Program-made: the position numbers and the translations under genes | Notes under the pieces: generated by a model | Seen by the model: the letters and a program-made list of their open reading frames with translations, nothing else | What the model was told of the DNA's origin: nothing | The model's database searches: none | Part shown: piece by piece, positions 45,559-53,328 of the stretch | Position numbering within the stretch: the stretch's first letter is position 1 | Layout: each line of letters begins with the position of its first letter | DNA from: Leptospira sp. | GTDB lineage: Bacteria; Spirochaetota; Leptospiria; Leptospirales; Leptospiraceae | Direction of reading: 5' to 3' | Assembly (NCBI GenBank): GCA_016742255.1 | Contig: JACVCB010000017.1 | Span: forward strand, 4,459 to 68,458 | DNA: 64,000 bases

Positions 45559-47040
45559 ATGGACGTAAAAAATGCACCGGACTTCAATCCGGAACGAGGA
45601 CTCAAGATCCAAATCTCCGAGGATCGTTTGACAGCCACTCTCTTAGTCAAACCAGTTTGGCTGTTAGGTGGCTCTATGAGCAATATACTCATTTATGAAG
45701 CACTAGATAACGCGTCCATTCATAGAGACCGCATTTTGATGAAAGATGTGGACCTAGCTGCCCTCGAAATTGATAAAATTTTAAAGGATCCAACCAAGGT
45801 AAAAGAGGATTTTACGTTTGTTGTTGGGAAAGGGATTCCCGCCAAACAAGGGGAAAGTGGTTGGATTAAGTTTTATTTTCCAAGAGCCCAACGAGTTGTT
45901 TTAAAAGAAGATGGTTCGGCTGATTTTCGTAATATCAATAAATATGTTCACGTAAAAGAAGGGGAAAAACTTGCTACCTTATTTGAAGGGGTGGCGGGAG
46001 AACAAGGAACAGACGTCCTTGGAAATCCAATTTACCCGAATCCTATTGACAGACCAAGGCTCACCTTGGGTAAAAATGTTTTGCCTAAAACCATTGATGA
46101 CCCTGAAAAACCAGGTAGACAACTCAAAGAATACTTTGCCACGTTAAGTGGTGTGGTATTTTCAACAGACACTTCTCTTACCGTATCTCCTGAGTTAAAT
46201 ATTGAAAGTAATATTGGATTAGGAACAGGGAATATCAATTTTGAAGGTACCATCCGTGTCAAAGGAACCATTGAAGAAGGTGCGATTGTCAACTGCCAAG
46301 GTTCCCTTTATTTAGATGGAAACGTTGAATCATCTGATGTGGTTGTTGGTGAAGATTTAGAAGTCAAAGGTGGAGTGAAAGCAAAAGGTAAGGGAGTGAT
46401 CCGCATCAAAGGTGATCTTCGTGCAAAGTTTGTTGAAAATGCTAACCTTGAAATTGATGGCGATTGTATCATCGAAAACTTTATTTTAGGAAGTAGAATC
46501 CTTTGTTTGGGGAATATCATCTTAACTGGGGAATCCTCTTCTATCATTGGAAGTGATTTAATTTCCTACCAAGGAATCACCGTTTCCTCACTCGGTTCCT
46601 CAGCACAAATGGACACAGTTGTAGAAGTTGGATTCCATTATAAAAATGACCGACTTCTTACAGAAGGGAGTTCTCGCCTTTCCGATATGGAAAAGGAACT
46701 GGAAGCACTTGTACCTGAAATCCAAAAGATCAAAGAAGTGGTACAACGTTCTCGTGGAAAAATTGATGATGCCAGAAAAGAAAAGTTCAAAGAAATCTTT
46801 GATGCCTATCAGAAAAAAAACAAAACTGTTGAGTTACTCAAATCAAAAATTGAAGAACTAAAAGGTGCTCGTTACAACCAAGACAATGTAAAAGTGGTAG
46901 TACGAAACACTGCTCACCCTGGAGCTGTCATCAAATACAGAAGGCAAGTGGAAAAAATCACCAAAGCACAATCAGCTTTTGTAATGAACTTTTTTCCAAA
47001 CCAAGACAAAGCAATGCTCACAGCCTTTAAAGGCAAATGA
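45559..47040 (+). CDS. FapA/DUF342-family polymer-forming protein
   Basis: 493 residues. The FapA (DUF342) arrangement is an N-terminal region ending at about residue 150 in GVAGEQGTDVLGNPI, then a right-handed beta-helix from about residue 195 built of short turns (INFEGTIRVKGTIEEGAIVN, GSLYLDGNVESSDVVVGEDL), and a C-terminal coiled coil (SDMEKELEALVPEIQKIKEV). Such proteins are named after the flagellar assembly gene of Vibrio but occur widely with motility and cell-shape genes. Here it follows the CheX-like cluster. Cytoplasmic. Its mechanism is unknown. Confidence 0.85.
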   Translation: MDVKNAPDFNPERGLKIQISEDRLTATLLVKPVWLLGGSMSNILIYEALDNASIHRDRILMKDVDLAALEIDKILKDPTKVKEDFTFVVGKGIPAKQGESGWIKFYFPRAQRVVLKEDGSADFRNINKYVHVKEGEKLATLFEGVAGEQGTDVLGNPIYPNPIDRPRLTLGKNVLPKTIDDPEKPGRQLKEYFATLSGVVFSTDTSLTVSPELNIESNIGLGTGNINFEGTIRVKGTIEEGAIVNCQGSLYLDGNVESSDVVVGEDLEVKGGVKAKGKGVIRIKGDLRAKFVENANLEIDGDCIIENFILGSRILCLGNIILTGESSSIIGSDLISYQGITVSSLGSSAQMDTVVEVGFHYKNDRLLTEGSSRLSDMEKELEALVPEIQKIKEVVQRSRGKIDDARKEKFKEIFDAYQKKNKTVELLKSKIEELKGARYNQDNVKVVVRNTAHPGAVIKYRRQVEKITKAQSAFVMNFFPNQDKAMLTAFKGK

Positions 47041-47045
47041 TAAGT

Positions 47046-47065
47046 CGACTAACCTGAATTAGTCG
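47046..47065. terminator. Hairpin between the convergent FapA-like and msrA genes
   Basis: CGACTAA and TTAGTCG pair over 7 bp with a 6-nt loop just after the FapA-like stop codon. A T-run is lacking on the forward side, so it is a likely but weak bidirectional terminator. Confidence 0.45.
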
Positions 47066-47073
47066 CACTGTTA

Positions 47074-47586
47074 TCAATTTAACTTTAGTCCCAATTTTTT
47101 CAATTTTGGGAAAATCACATAATGGCAATACGGATTTTGTGGGTTTAATGTAAAATAATTTTGGTGGTAATCTTCTGCTTTGTAAAAAGTAGGAGCTGGC
47201 GAAATTTCAGTGACGATGGGATCAGGGAACAGATAAGCATGTTTTCTTTTGGATTCAACTGCGAGTTCTTTTTGTTTTTCATTCAAATAAAAAATCACAG
47301 ATCTGTATTGTGTTCCTACATCATTCCCTTGCCGATTGAGTGTGGTTGGGTCATGTGACGCCCAAAAAATCTCCAAAATTTTGGAATAGGAAATCACTTC
47401 TGGGTTAAATTCAATTTGGATCACTTCGGCATGACCGGTGGTTCCTGTGCAAATTTCCTTATAACTTGGGTTTGGTGTTTGACCACCTGCATAACCAGAT
47501 TCTACAGAAATTACACCCTGGATGCGTAAGTACACTGCTTCCGTACACCAAAAACACCCACCACCTAAAATTGCTTTTTCCGTCAT
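47074..47586 (-). CDS. msrA: Peptide methionine-S-sulfoxide reductase A
   Basis: 170 residues from the ATG at 47586, whose ATGA overlaps the mtnA stop; the frame upstream has no support. It reduces methionine-S-sulfoxide in proteins. The catalytic motif is GGGCFWCTEAVYLRI (first Cys attacks the sulfoxide), then VESGYAGGQTPNPSYKEICT, GHAEVIQIEFNPEVISY and HDPTTLNRQGNDVGTQYRS, all typical of MsrA. It is coupled to mtnA. Confidence 0.95.
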   Translation of the reverse strand: MTEKAILGGGCFWCTEAVYLRIQGVISVESGYAGGQTPNPSYKEICTGTTGHAEVIQIEFNPEVISYSKILEIFWASHDPTTLNRQGNDVGTQYRSVIFYLNEKQKELAVESKRKHAYLFPDPIVTEISPAPTFYKAEDYHQNYFTLNPQNPYCHYVIFPKLKKLGLKLN

Positions 47587-48656
47587 ACTTTCTTTAGACG
47601 AATGGGAATCTCTCCAGGTACAAAACATCCTAATTCTGTAATAAAGTTTTTGATAAATTTGGCCTTTGTGATGTCAAAAGATGGATTGAGAGCTCTTGCA
47701 CCAACAGGTGAGGTTTTCCCCTCCGGAAATAAATACTTTCCCTCCGGAGATTTTAAAAAATCAAACTGAGTTACTTCTGATTCCTTTCGCATTTCAATGG
47801 GGATCTCCTCGCCCGTTTTTAAATTGAGATCAAAACTGTCCTTTGTTGCACAAACATAAAACGGTACGTTATGTTCGTGGGCAACAATTGCTAAATTGTA
47901 TGTACCAATTTTATTCGCCGTATCTCCATTCGACGCAACACGATCACAACCAACAAGGACTGCATCAATTTTCCTGTGGTTCATGAGCCATCCAGACATT
48001 CCATCTGTGATGATATAACATTCGATCCCTTCTTCCATCATCTCAAAAGCAGTGAGCCTTGAACCTTGTAAAAAAGGTCTTGTTTCATCGGCATAAACAA
48101 CAACCTTTTTTCCCAAGTCACGTAGGCTTCGGATTACCCCAAGTGCTGTTCCATGACCTGCTGTTGCCAACGCACCTGTATTACAATGGGTAATGATATG
48201 AAACTCTTCCTGGTTTTTGGGAAATAAATTTGCCCCATTTTTTCCCAAGGTTTGATTGGCATTGAGATCATCCACCATCATTTCTAGTGCATACGATTCC
48301 CAAATTGTTTGTACGGATTCCCAAAGAGTTTCTGCTTCCACTCGTTTTTTTGCTTCTTGTAATGCAAAACTTAGATTCACCGCAGTTGGTCTCGACTCAA
48401 ACACTTGTTTGATGAGAGAATCAATCTCTTGTGAATCGACTTTCCCTGATTTTTTTTTGGCACCAAGAGTGAGACCAAAAATACCAGTGATGGCAATTGC
48501 AGGTGCTCCCCTAACAGCCATTTCACGAATTGCAAGTATTGTTTCTTCAACAGTCTTAATTTCTAAAAATTCTTTTTTGCCTGGCAAGGCCCTTTGGTCA
48601 AGTAGGGAGAGATAAGTGGATTTCCACTGGATGGGTAAAAATTCCGGTTGGGGCAT
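47583..48656 (-). CDS. mtnA: S-methyl-5-thioribose-1-phosphate isomerase
   Basis: 357 residues from the ATG at 48656 (GGA just upstream); a longer upstream frame is rejected because the family starts here. It isomerises methylthioribose-1-phosphate to methylthioribulose-1-phosphate in the methionine salvage pathway. Catalytic segments are THCNTGALATAGHGTALG (Cys) and VGCDRVASNGDTANKIGTYN (Asp), and the N-terminal REMAVRGAPAIAITG matches MtnA and eIF2B-alpha-like folds. The gene is coupled with msrA, joining methionine recycling and methionine repair. Other salvage genes are not in the window. Confidence 0.94.
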   Translation of the reverse strand: MPQPEFLPIQWKSTYLSLLDQRALPGKKEFLEIKTVEETILAIREMAVRGAPAIAITGIFGLTLGAKKKSGKVDSQEIDSLIKQVFESRPTAVNLSFALQEAKKRVEAETLWESVQTIWESYALEMMVDDLNANQTLGKNGANLFPKNQEEFHIITHCNTGALATAGHGTALGVIRSLRDLGKKVVVYADETRPFLQGSRLTAFEMMEEGIECYIITDGMSGWLMNHRKIDAVLVGCDRVASNGDTANKIGTYNLAIVAHEHNVPFYVCATKDSFDLNLKTGEEIPIEMRKESEVTQFDFLKSPEGKYLFPEGKTSPVGARALNPSFDITKAKFIKNFITELGCFVPGEIPIRLKKV

Positions 48657-48671
48657 CTTTCCATTTTTTTT

Positions 48672-48748
48672 GTGCGATGCAGGAAAAAAATGAAAAAACG
48701 GGTTGACGGATCTCTGTGCAGCGCACAAAAAGGAATAGTGCATTGCAC
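48672..48748. promoter_or_regulatory. Candidate operator cluster: repeated TGC-N3-GCA dyads
   Basis: Two strong dyads, GTGC-AGC-GCAC (48716-48726) and GTGC-ATT-GCAC (48738-48748), start 22 bp apart, about two helical turns. A weaker third, GTGC-GAT-GCAG (48672-48682), lies 44 bp upstream of the first. All share TGC-N3-GCA. They lie between mtnA and the phasin-like gene. PhaR repressors of other bacteria bind TGC-rich dyads of the type CTGC-N3-GCAG ahead of phasin genes, so control by a PhaR-like protein is a good guess. A TTGACG at 48703-48708 may be a -35 box, but no good -10 follows. Confidence 0.55.
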
Positions 48749-48778
48749 AACTGAGAACCGAAAAAAGGAGAAATGAAA

Positions 48779-49045
48779 ATGGAACAACAAGTAAAAGACG
48801 GATTAAACTTTATCTTAGGCGCAGTAAACACTGCAAAAGTAGAAGCTGAAAAGGCTTTCTCTAGCATCAATGCAGAATTTCAAAACTTAGCAGCGAAAGG
48901 TGCTCAAGACCAAAGCGAAATTTCTGTAAACCTTAGAAAATACGTTCAAGAAGGTCTTTCTCAAGTAGAAACCATCGTTGGAAAAGCTAACACTGTTGTT
49001 GCGGAAGCAAAAGCAAAAGTAGCAACTGTTACTTCAAAAGCATAA
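48779..49045 (+). CDS. Phasin-like protein
   Basis: 88 residues from the ATG at 48779. An ATG two codons upstream lies only 2 nt after GGAG, while 48779 is 8 nt from it, so the second is preferred. The protein is almost entirely amphipathic helix, rich in Ala, Lys, Glu and Gln: LNFILGAVNTAKVEAEKAFS and QSEISVNLRKYVQEGLSQVE. This is the phasin (PhaP/PhaI-like) type that coats polyhydroxyalkanoate granules. It is small for a phasin, as often seen in Leptospira. Divergent from mtnA and followed by a terminator. A role as a general stress or granule protein is inferred. Confidence 0.7.
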   Translation: MEQQVKDGLNFILGAVNTAKVEAEKAFSSINAEFQNLAAKGAQDQSEISVNLRKYVQEGLSQVETIVGKANTVVAEAKAKVATVTSKA

Positions 49046-49051
49046 TCCAAA

Positions 49052-49792
49052 TCACTTATCAAAAAACCCGGATACTTCACCTCTATTCGGGTTTTTCTTT
49101 TCCCACTCTTCCTTCCAACGAATCCAATCCATTCCTAATTCCGACTCGAAATACAAACAAACAGACTCCAAGGTCAAAAAAGCATCGTAATTGATTTCAA
49201 AGGATGTGAAATTTTTTTGAATGGATGTAACCAATCGTAATCGAAACAATTCTACAAGTTCCAATCGAAAGGTTTGGAACATTTCTTCGACGTTATGATC
49301 GGAATGGGCAAAAAATTTCTCAACTGCATATGTAAAGATATGATCAGCGGATAAAAAAGAATATTCGATTGAATCTTTCGCAATTTCGACAAACAATACT
49401 TCCCACAATTCAGCGAGTGCATTTTCCTTTGTTTTACAGTCATAAGCCTGGCAAATGGATGTTCCATAAAATGAAAAATTTTGGCTTTTGGGATCTCCTG
49501 TAAATATAGGGTGGATCATACAACCTATTCTTTGTTTGGTGTCGTCTACATAACCCAAAAAAGGACAATTGTATGTCATTTCATCTTTTTTAGGTAGATT
49601 TGACTCTTTGGTTTCTCTTTCTTTTCGGTAGATGGGAAATGTATGCCTGATATCAAAATTGACAGTGTTATGAAATTCAGTTGTTCGTTCTAAGAGTAAA
49701 TTTTTAAATTCTCGAGTTGTAAGTTTTAAATTAAAAAGTCCACAACAGGCACCACAGGATACATTCCCTCTTTCTGGATGGCATAAACTCAA
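49052..49792 (-). CDS. Cys-rich YkgJ-like protein, probable metal or Fe-S binder
   Basis: 246 residues from a TTG whose TTGA overlaps the stop of the CHAT gene; GGAG lies 10 nt upstream. The N-terminus has CHPERGNVSCGACCGLFNLK (Cys4, 13, 16, 17), then NCPFLGYVDDTKQRIGCMIH and SICQAYDC. The CxxCC and C-x-I-H pattern is that of YkgJ/DUF-type zinc or iron-sulfur proteins. The C-terminal 120 residues are helical and unknown. It is the last gene of the sigma-CHAT operon, so it may be a redox or metal partner; this is inference. Confidence 0.65.
   Translation of the reverse strand: MSLCHPERGNVSCGACCGLFNLKLTTREFKNLLLERTTEFHNTVNFDIRHTFPIYRKERETKESNLPKKDEMTYNCPFLGYVDDTKQRIGCMIHPIFTGDPKSQNFSFYGTSICQAYDCKTKENALAELWEVLFVEIAKDSIEYSFLSADHIFTYAVEKFFAHSDHNVEEMFQTFRLELVELFRLRLVTSIQKNFTSFEINYDAFLTLESVCLYFESELGMDWIRWKEEWEKKNPNRGEVSGFFDK
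49062..49096 (+). terminator. Rho-independent terminator of the phasin-like gene
   Basis: AAAAACCCG (49062-49070) pairs with CGGGTTTTT (49088-49096) around a 17-nt loop, followed by CTTTT. It lies inside the 3' end of the convergent Cys-rich gene and may act on both strands. Confidence 0.65.
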
Positions 49793-51606
49793 TTCTGTTT
49801 AGCTCCGATTACGAATGGAATGAGACCATTGAAGACAAGTTCCAATTCACCAGTTTCCTTTTTCTCTTTGAAATAGGTTTGAAATGGGATTACCATTTTT
49901 CTGCTTTCGTGTAACAACACTAAGTTTCCTTTGTGATGTGACAATTGTTCTAAAAGTTTTTCACGAGATCCGTGGGAAGTCGGATACAAATACGATGGTT
50001 TGATCCCTTTAAAATAAAAATGTGGGTTATTGTTCTCTGAAACGAGTAAGATACTGATTCGTTCTAATTCAGCAAATTCCAACAACATATTCTCTAAAAA
50101 AAACTGAAGAATGATTTGGTAAGATTCTAATTCTTCCGCATTGATATCACTCTCTTCCCAAACTTCCAACCATCCTAAGATTTTAAAAATGGTTTCCTTT
50201 TGTTCATGTAAAACAGGAAGAGCAGAATCAAATATACTCGTAATCTTTAATTTTTGAAAATCCCATACACAACTATAAACAAGTTCCCACCATTTACGTA
50301 GTGTAACAGCATCATCCAAATTATTAGGTATGGATTTGTTCATTGCGTGTGCAGCATGATCACTAAAAACAATCATTCCAACCACTTGGCTTATCGATTC
50401 AAACAATCGGATCAAATTGAGGAGATTTGTTTTATCAACTGTTTTGTTTTTATTTAAATGATTACACTTGGAATAAGAAGCAGCGATTGGAGTTGGATAA
50501 AACTCTAATACAGCAGTTGGATTTAAAATTTTTGCTGAATGAAAATTCCTACGTTCTTTCACAAACATTGCAAAATCAGGATTCCCATATAAAGAATAAT
50601 TAGCCCAAGTTAAATCATTCGCATGGTAATTACGTCTTGCAAATTCTTTCGATAAGAACAAGGACTCTCCAACAGATTTGTCTGAAAATAGATATGTATA
50701 AAATCTTACTGTAAAATCAATTGTCCTTTCATTGTCTAAAATTTCCCAATTTGTTCCTACAAATGTTTTGATTCCTGCAGTCAAGAAAGCACCTGCATAT
50801 TGGTTTAAAATATTTGTATTTAATTTTTTACCTGCAGATTTTGCCGACATACAAGAGTTAGAGAATACTAAATCAGTATCAATACCTGTTGATTTAATTT
50901 CACGTGCCTTGAGAACTTTACCATCCGACAATAACCAACCATTTTCAAGAGAGTCATCGGAAAAATGTAAGTGGCCTGAATAATGGATGATATGTTTGTC
51001 TTTGATAAGAGAAAGTAACTTGAGTTTGGTGACCTGTTTCCCACCTATAAATTCTAATTCGAGGAGATGGTTAGGTACCTTTTGACTGAGAACTGAAAAT
51101 AAAACCTCACCTTCCTTTTGAGCATGTGGCAAATCTTCAGTTGGATCTGCAATGATGAGCATTTTGATTTTACGATTTTCTTTATGAGTGGAACGATGTA
51201 GACCACCCCGAATCGTTTTTCCAATTCGAAATTTGTCAGAGAGAAAACTCGTTCCATCATGTAATAATTCCCAAGGAACAAGAGCTAGTGTTGGATCAAT
51301 ATTAAAATGGATACTATGTTTGTTTGTGTTTTTTAATTTTTCGATGATAGAGGTCGGGAAAAACTGTTGGAAAAATGTTTCCCCGAGTACTTTCAGATCC
51401 TGTAAAATATCAACATTTAATATTTGGTTGGGTTTGGACAATACGGATTGGGAAACATGGACAAGACGTTCCACTTCACCCAAATACTCTAAAATCAAAT
51501 CATCATCTAACGTAGATTGTATGTGGGATTCTTCTACAGGAAGATTATCCTCTAAAACATTGAAGATATTGACATTTCCAACACGATCTATGATGAGAGA
51601 GAGCAT
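49789..51606 (-). CDS. CHAT-domain (caspase-like) protease with unknown C-terminal domain
   Basis: 605 residues. The CHAT peptidase spans about residues 95-350. The beta-sheet core is KIKMLIIADPTEDLPHAQKE, the catalytic His is in IIHYSGHLHFSD (His212) and the catalytic Cys in VFSNSCMSAKSAG (Cys252), followed by FVGTNWEILD and YSLYGNPDFAMF, typical CHAT ends. The other ~245 residues (for example WELVYSCVWDFQKLKITSIF) match no family I know. The protease looks active. It is in an operon with a sigma factor and a beta-domain protein, so regulated cleavage of a partner is likely. The ATG at 51606 has GGGAG only two nt upstream, so the exact start is uncertain. Confidence 0.83.
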   Translation of the reverse strand: MLSLIIDRVGNVNIFNVLEDNLPVEESHIQSTLDDDLILEYLGEVERLVHVSQSVLSKPNQILNVDILQDLKVLGETFFQQFFPTSIIEKLKNTNKHSIHFNIDPTLALVPWELLHDGTSFLSDKFRIGKTIRGGLHRSTHKENRKIKMLIIADPTEDLPHAQKEGEVLFSVLSQKVPNHLLELEFIGGKQVTKLKLLSLIKDKHIIHYSGHLHFSDDSLENGWLLSDGKVLKAREIKSTGIDTDLVFSNSCMSAKSAGKKLNTNILNQYAGAFLTAGIKTFVGTNWEILDNERTIDFTVRFYTYLFSDKSVGESLFLSKEFARRNYHANDLTWANYSLYGNPDFAMFVKERRNFHSAKILNPTAVLEFYPTPIAASYSKCNHLNKNKTVDKTNLLNLIRLFESISQVVGMIVFSDHAAHAMNKSIPNNLDDAVTLRKWWELVYSCVWDFQKLKITSIFDSALPVLHEQKETIFKILGWLEVWEESDINAEELESYQIILQFFLENMLLEFAELERISILLVSENNNPHFYFKGIKPSYLYPTSHGSREKLLEQLSHHKGNLVLLHESRKMVIPFQTYFKEKKETGELELVFNGLIPFVIGAKQN

Positions 51607-51618
51607 TCTCCCATGAAG

Positions 51619-52329
51619 CTATCCAAGGAGAATGGACAAGTCAAACGATTTTGAAAGATTAGGACCCACAAACTCTATGGTGTAACTACCAGGGGTTAAC
51701 CCCGAAAAACTAGCACTGCCATCCAGATTGATTTTGTTGGATAAAATGAACCTGCCATCCCTGCGAAGGTTTACTTGTTGGAACCCAGAACTTCCTTCCG
51801 CTTTGACGGAAAGGTAAACTTCTGTCTCATTTTCTTTTACGATCTGGTAATAGAACTTTTGGTTTTCTTTTGTGGTTTCTTCAAAAATAACAGAATTTGT
51901 ATTTTCTGAACGTACATCAGCGGATGCCGAACGCATCATCGGAGCCAATTCCATTGTCTCTCGGATCTGGAACGACTCTATGAGACTATCAATCACACGA
52001 ATCCCTGATTGTGTTAGGCGGACAATCAAATTGTCTTTTGTCTCAGGGCTCGACAAATGTTTTCGCGTGTATTCTTTTAAGTATTCTGGGAAAGGAAGTT
52101 GCGCACGGTGAACAGTGTTTTCAGCTTTATGGAGGAGAAAGGTCTCAGCTAACGCATCTTCCTTCCATACCTCTTTTCTCAATTCTGCAAAAAAGGATTC
52201 CTCACAGAACCAGTATGCATCCCAAAGGTCTGGGTGATCTTGCAACTCAGCCTCACTAGGAAATGCACCCTTTAGGAATAATTCCCTAGCAATTTCCAAT
52301 GATTCTGCGTTAAAGTCCTGATTTTCCAT
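51619..52329 (-). CDS. Protein with helical N-terminus and C-terminal beta (carboxypeptidase-regulatory-like) domain, sigma-CHAT operon
   Basis: 236 residues; GGAGGG lies just before the ATG. Residues 1 to about 150 are helical, soluble and acidic (SEAELQDHPDLWDAYWFCEE). The C-terminus is a small beta module: EVYLSVKAEGSSGFQQVNLR, RDGRFILSNKINLDG, then SFSGLTPGSYTIEF. Domains of this shape (a DG-turn followed by a P-G-x-Y/T strand) recur next to CHAT proteases and sigma factors in other bacteria. No membrane helix and no zinc finger are seen, so it is not a standard anti-sigma factor. It may link the sigma factor and the protease. Confidence 0.6.
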   Translation of the reverse strand: MENQDFNAESLEIARELFLKGAFPSEAELQDHPDLWDAYWFCEESFFAELRKEVWKEDALAETFLLHKAENTVHRAQLPFPEYLKEYTRKHLSSPETKDNLIVRLTQSGIRVIDSLIESFQIRETMELAPMMRSASADVRSENTNSVIFEETTKENQKFYYQIVKENETEVYLSVKAEGSSGFQQVNLRRDGRFILSNKINLDGSASFSGLTPGSYTIEFVGPNLSKSFDLSILLG

Positions 52330-52365
52330 GTGGCCCCTCCACGGTATAATGTATGACGAAGGAAA

Positions 52366-53283
52366 TCACGACTCTCCCGCTACAGAATGCATTTTTTTTT
52401 GTATTTTTTCGCGTACACGGAGCAGGGTGACACTCACCCCACCTTCGGAAATCCCTAAGATTCGGGCAATTTCCCGGTAAGGGGTACGAACGAGGAAGTG
52501 GCCTTTTTGTTTTTTCTCGATTAGTTTTTTTCGCTGTTCGTACTTCTTCGCAAGGGCATGGTCCAATCGTTCTTTATAATATTGTGCTTCAACCGAATCT
52601 CCCTGGGCCTTTTGTTTTTTCTGCTCTTTTAAATCTAGAATATTCAAATACAAGGAAGTGATTTTGTCCTCCATCTTGAGGTTTTCCTCCTCGCGGTTGG
52701 ACAACTCTTCTCGTAGTGACAAAATTTCAGAACGAATCTCTTCCTCAGGTCGGGTCGTTTTTTCCGCGATGTACAATATTTCTTCAGGGTCTAGGTGGAG
52801 GTAGTACACAAAAGATAATTTGAATACGATTCGATTTTCCATTTTAATTGTGGAAAGTACGGACTGGAATTGGTCGGAGACATCAAGCGCATGGGCAAGG
52901 GCATCCGCACGTTTATCGGGTTCGTCTTCGATTGTGCTGTATTCCTTCCCTTCCTTATTGACCTTGGAAACTGTCTGGGTTTTGACCTCACGTTTGGTGC
53001 GTTGCCAATCAATGAGTAGGTTTCGGAGTACGGAAAAAAACCAAGTCTTAAAACTCGATTTCCCAACAAAACTTTTGAACCGTTTGCCAGATTTGAGTCG
53101 CTCAAACGCATATATATAATAGTCGGAAGCATCATCTTCCGTTAGATGGAAGACACGGATGGGAAAATTATAGATATCTTGGGAATAATGATCAAAAAAC
53201 TTTTGTAGGGATTTTTCGTTGCCAGTCCCACATTCTTTGACAAGTTCCAAAATTTCTTCGGTGGAATAAGAAGTCTGTTCCAT
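52366..53283 (-). CDS. Sigma-70 family RNA polymerase sigma factor (ECF-like) with central coiled coil
   Basis: 305 residues; AGGAAAG lies six nt before the ATG. Region 2 spans about residues 20-105 (FPIRVFHLTEDDASDYYIYA, then GKSSFKTWFFSVLRNLLIDW). Region 4 is at the C-terminus: TPYREIARILGISEGGVSVT and LLRVREKIQKKM. Between them is a 130-residue insert with acidic and coiled-coil-like segments (EEIRSEILSLREELSNREEE). Promoter recognition is plausible; the target genes are unknown. It is the first gene of the four-gene reverse operon and is divergent from the M23 peptidase gene, which could be a target. Confidence 0.85.
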   Translation of the reverse strand: MEQTSYSTEEILELVKECGTGNEKSLQKFFDHYSQDIYNFPIRVFHLTEDDASDYYIYAFERLKSGKRFKSFVGKSSFKTWFFSVLRNLLIDWQRTKREVKTQTVSKVNKEGKEYSTIEDEPDKRADALAHALDVSDQFQSVLSTIKMENRIVFKLSFVYYLHLDPEEILYIAEKTTRPEEEIRSEILSLREELSNREEENLKMEDKITSLYLNILDLKEQKKQKAQGDSVEAQYYKERLDHALAKKYEQRKKLIEKKQKGHFLVRTPYREIARILGISEGGVSVTLLRVREKIQKKMHSVAGES

Positions 53284-53328
53284 AAACTACTTTCCTAAAA
53301 AGGAACCCACCCCAAGACTTCTAATAAC

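Noticed and set aside
48703..48735. A complete sigma-70 promoter for the phasin gene
   Set aside because: TTGACG is a fair -35, but no acceptable -10 lies 16-18 bp downstream.
48657..48743. N-terminal extension of MtnA
   Set aside because: It would cover the dyad operator region and is low complexity; the family starts at 48656.
48657..48778. SAM-type riboswitch ahead of mtnA
   Set aside because: No SAM-I core or terminator/antiterminator pair is visible; the structure present is better explained by the TGC-N3-GCA dyads.
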